From Tetraselmis striata (lineage: Eukaryota > Chlorophyta > Chlorodendrophyceae > Chlorodendrales > Chlorodendraceae), in the NCBI GenBank assembly GCA_006384855.1, contig VCJN01003287.1:1-64000 (forward strand): DNA of 64,000 bases, written 5' to 3'. The notes beneath the pieces are model-generated. The model saw only the letters and a program-made list of their open reading frames with translations, did not search any database and was not told the DNA's origin. A program made the position numbers and the translations under genes. Shown here in pieces: positions 63,616-64,000 of the stretch. Every line of letters starts with the position of its first letter. Within the stretch, counting starts at the first letter, position 1.

Positions 63616-64000
63616 GAAGACGTGGACGACATGTAGGGGCGGAGCGGGTGAGTGTCCGCCGCTCCACCCAGCGCCGCAAATCCCCGTGCATGGGCACCCA
63701 GCTTCCCCCCCCCCCCCCCCCCCCCCCCCATTAAACCTGCCGCCATGTCAAACAATATTAAATCCCCCGAGCTCCTCGCTGAGGAAGATGCGACGACGAG
63801 GTTGCAAGCCTACCTCGAGCGGTGGCTACATGTTGGTGGCATGGTAAACATGATGCCTTGATGCTGCCGATGCCCGCCTTGGCATAACGTGTGTGTGCCC
63901 CCGACACCAACACGTCATCCTGCCCCCGGAAGACTGGACGTTGCAGACCACACGCAGGTGAAGCCGTGTGACGGGGAAAAGGAGGACAAAGTCGACCCGT
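63616..64000 (+). other. Right-hand piece of outer copy 0, running off the window
   Basis: Sequence after the GAA duplication of copy 4. It has no counterpart in copies 1-4, so it is from a part of the outer element that the shorter copies lack, or from its host. A plus-strand frame (63652-63861) reads, after a Pro run from a poly-C tract (63706-63730), MSNNIKSPELLAEEDATTRL and QAYLERWLHVGGM; it is short and unrecognised. Confidence 0.35.

Larger units (their letters stand above)
27521..64000 (+). mobile_element. Outer CACTA-like transposon, copy 0 (open at right edge, split into pieces)
   Basis: The left end CACTGTGAGAATGAGATG starts at 27521. Its own sequence then continues only in pieces between later insertions: 27521-27746, 30796-30821, 36404-36544, 44994-46456, 55886-56137 and 63616-64000. 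Each break is closed exactly by the neighbouring piece when compared with the intact copies. For example, AAGCCGGTACC at 30811 resumes as GTACCGGTTATCTAG at 36404, and GGACTG at 36539 resumes as CTGAACGGG at 44997. About 2.5 kb of the element is visible and its right end lies beyond the window. It is the oldest of the five copies and the only one with the undeleted Lys/Arg-rich gene. Confidence 0.85.

Noticed and set aside
1-64000. rRNA genes, Polinton or other capsid-bearing DNA element, telomeric repeats
   Set aside because: No matching conserved words, protein motifs or repeats were seen.

Overview
The window is GC-rich nuclear DNA of a eukaryote, and almost all of it is mobile-element sequence. 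An alga of the green lineage or a similar protist fits best: there are PAT-like DIRS elements of the kind known from volvocine algae, CACTA-like DNA transposons with GT-AG introns and zinc-ribbon proteins, and one host-type gene for an HTTM-family (vitamin K-dependent carboxylase-like) membrane protein. That taxonomic guess is inference; no rRNA, organelle or ribosomal-protein gene is present to settle it.

Layout. 1-352 holds a tRNA-like, SINE-like sequence. 353-5262 is a DIRS/PAT-like retroelement on the minus strand. 5263-7240 is unrecognised sequence with a long inverted repeat. 7241-17451 is a second split-repeat (DIRS-like) element of about 2.45 kb, opened by a 7.76-kb DNA transposon (copy 1, 9076-16830). 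17452-18716 carries short repeats and an AT-rich cluster of perfect hairpins. 18717-21600 is a Ty1/copia fossil. 21600-24700 has no gene I can support. 24714-26861 (minus) is the HTTM-like gene, the only convincing host gene.

From 27521 to the right edge the sequence is a set of nested insertions. An outer CACTG-ended transposon (copy 0) starts at 27521 and is not closed inside the window. It is interrupted in turn by a DIRS-like element (27747-30795); by a Ty3/gypsy insertion (30822-36403, duplication GTACC) that itself contains a third DIRS-like element and a small inverted-repeat element; and by three full-length CACTG transposons: copy 2 (36545-44993), copy 3 (46457-55885, inverted) and copy 4 (56138-63615). 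Each of copies 1-4 has inverted ends beginning CACTGTGAGA and a perfect 3-bp target duplication (TCG, CTG, CAG, GAA), which places them in the CACTA/EnSpm (CMC) group.

The CACTG copies share one plan, given in copy 1 orientation: a minus-strand Lys/Arg/Glu-rich gene; a decamer run; a 371-bp-class satellite array whose monomers fold as long hairpins; a plus-strand zinc-ribbon ORF overlapping an antisense Cys-rich ORF; a variable tandem array of a second zinc-ribbon-like module (1, 3, 11 and 2 modules in copies 1-4); a 30-bp minisatellite; and a minus-strand, intron-containing transposase-like gene (BED-like finger, Tudor-like EDGD module, CACTA-like core segment). Long poly-G/poly-C runs sit at fixed places in every copy, and at least one lies inside a predicted intron. 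No copy has all reading frames open, so inner copies probably depended on proteins supplied elsewhere. The outer copy keeps gene segments that all inner copies have lost.
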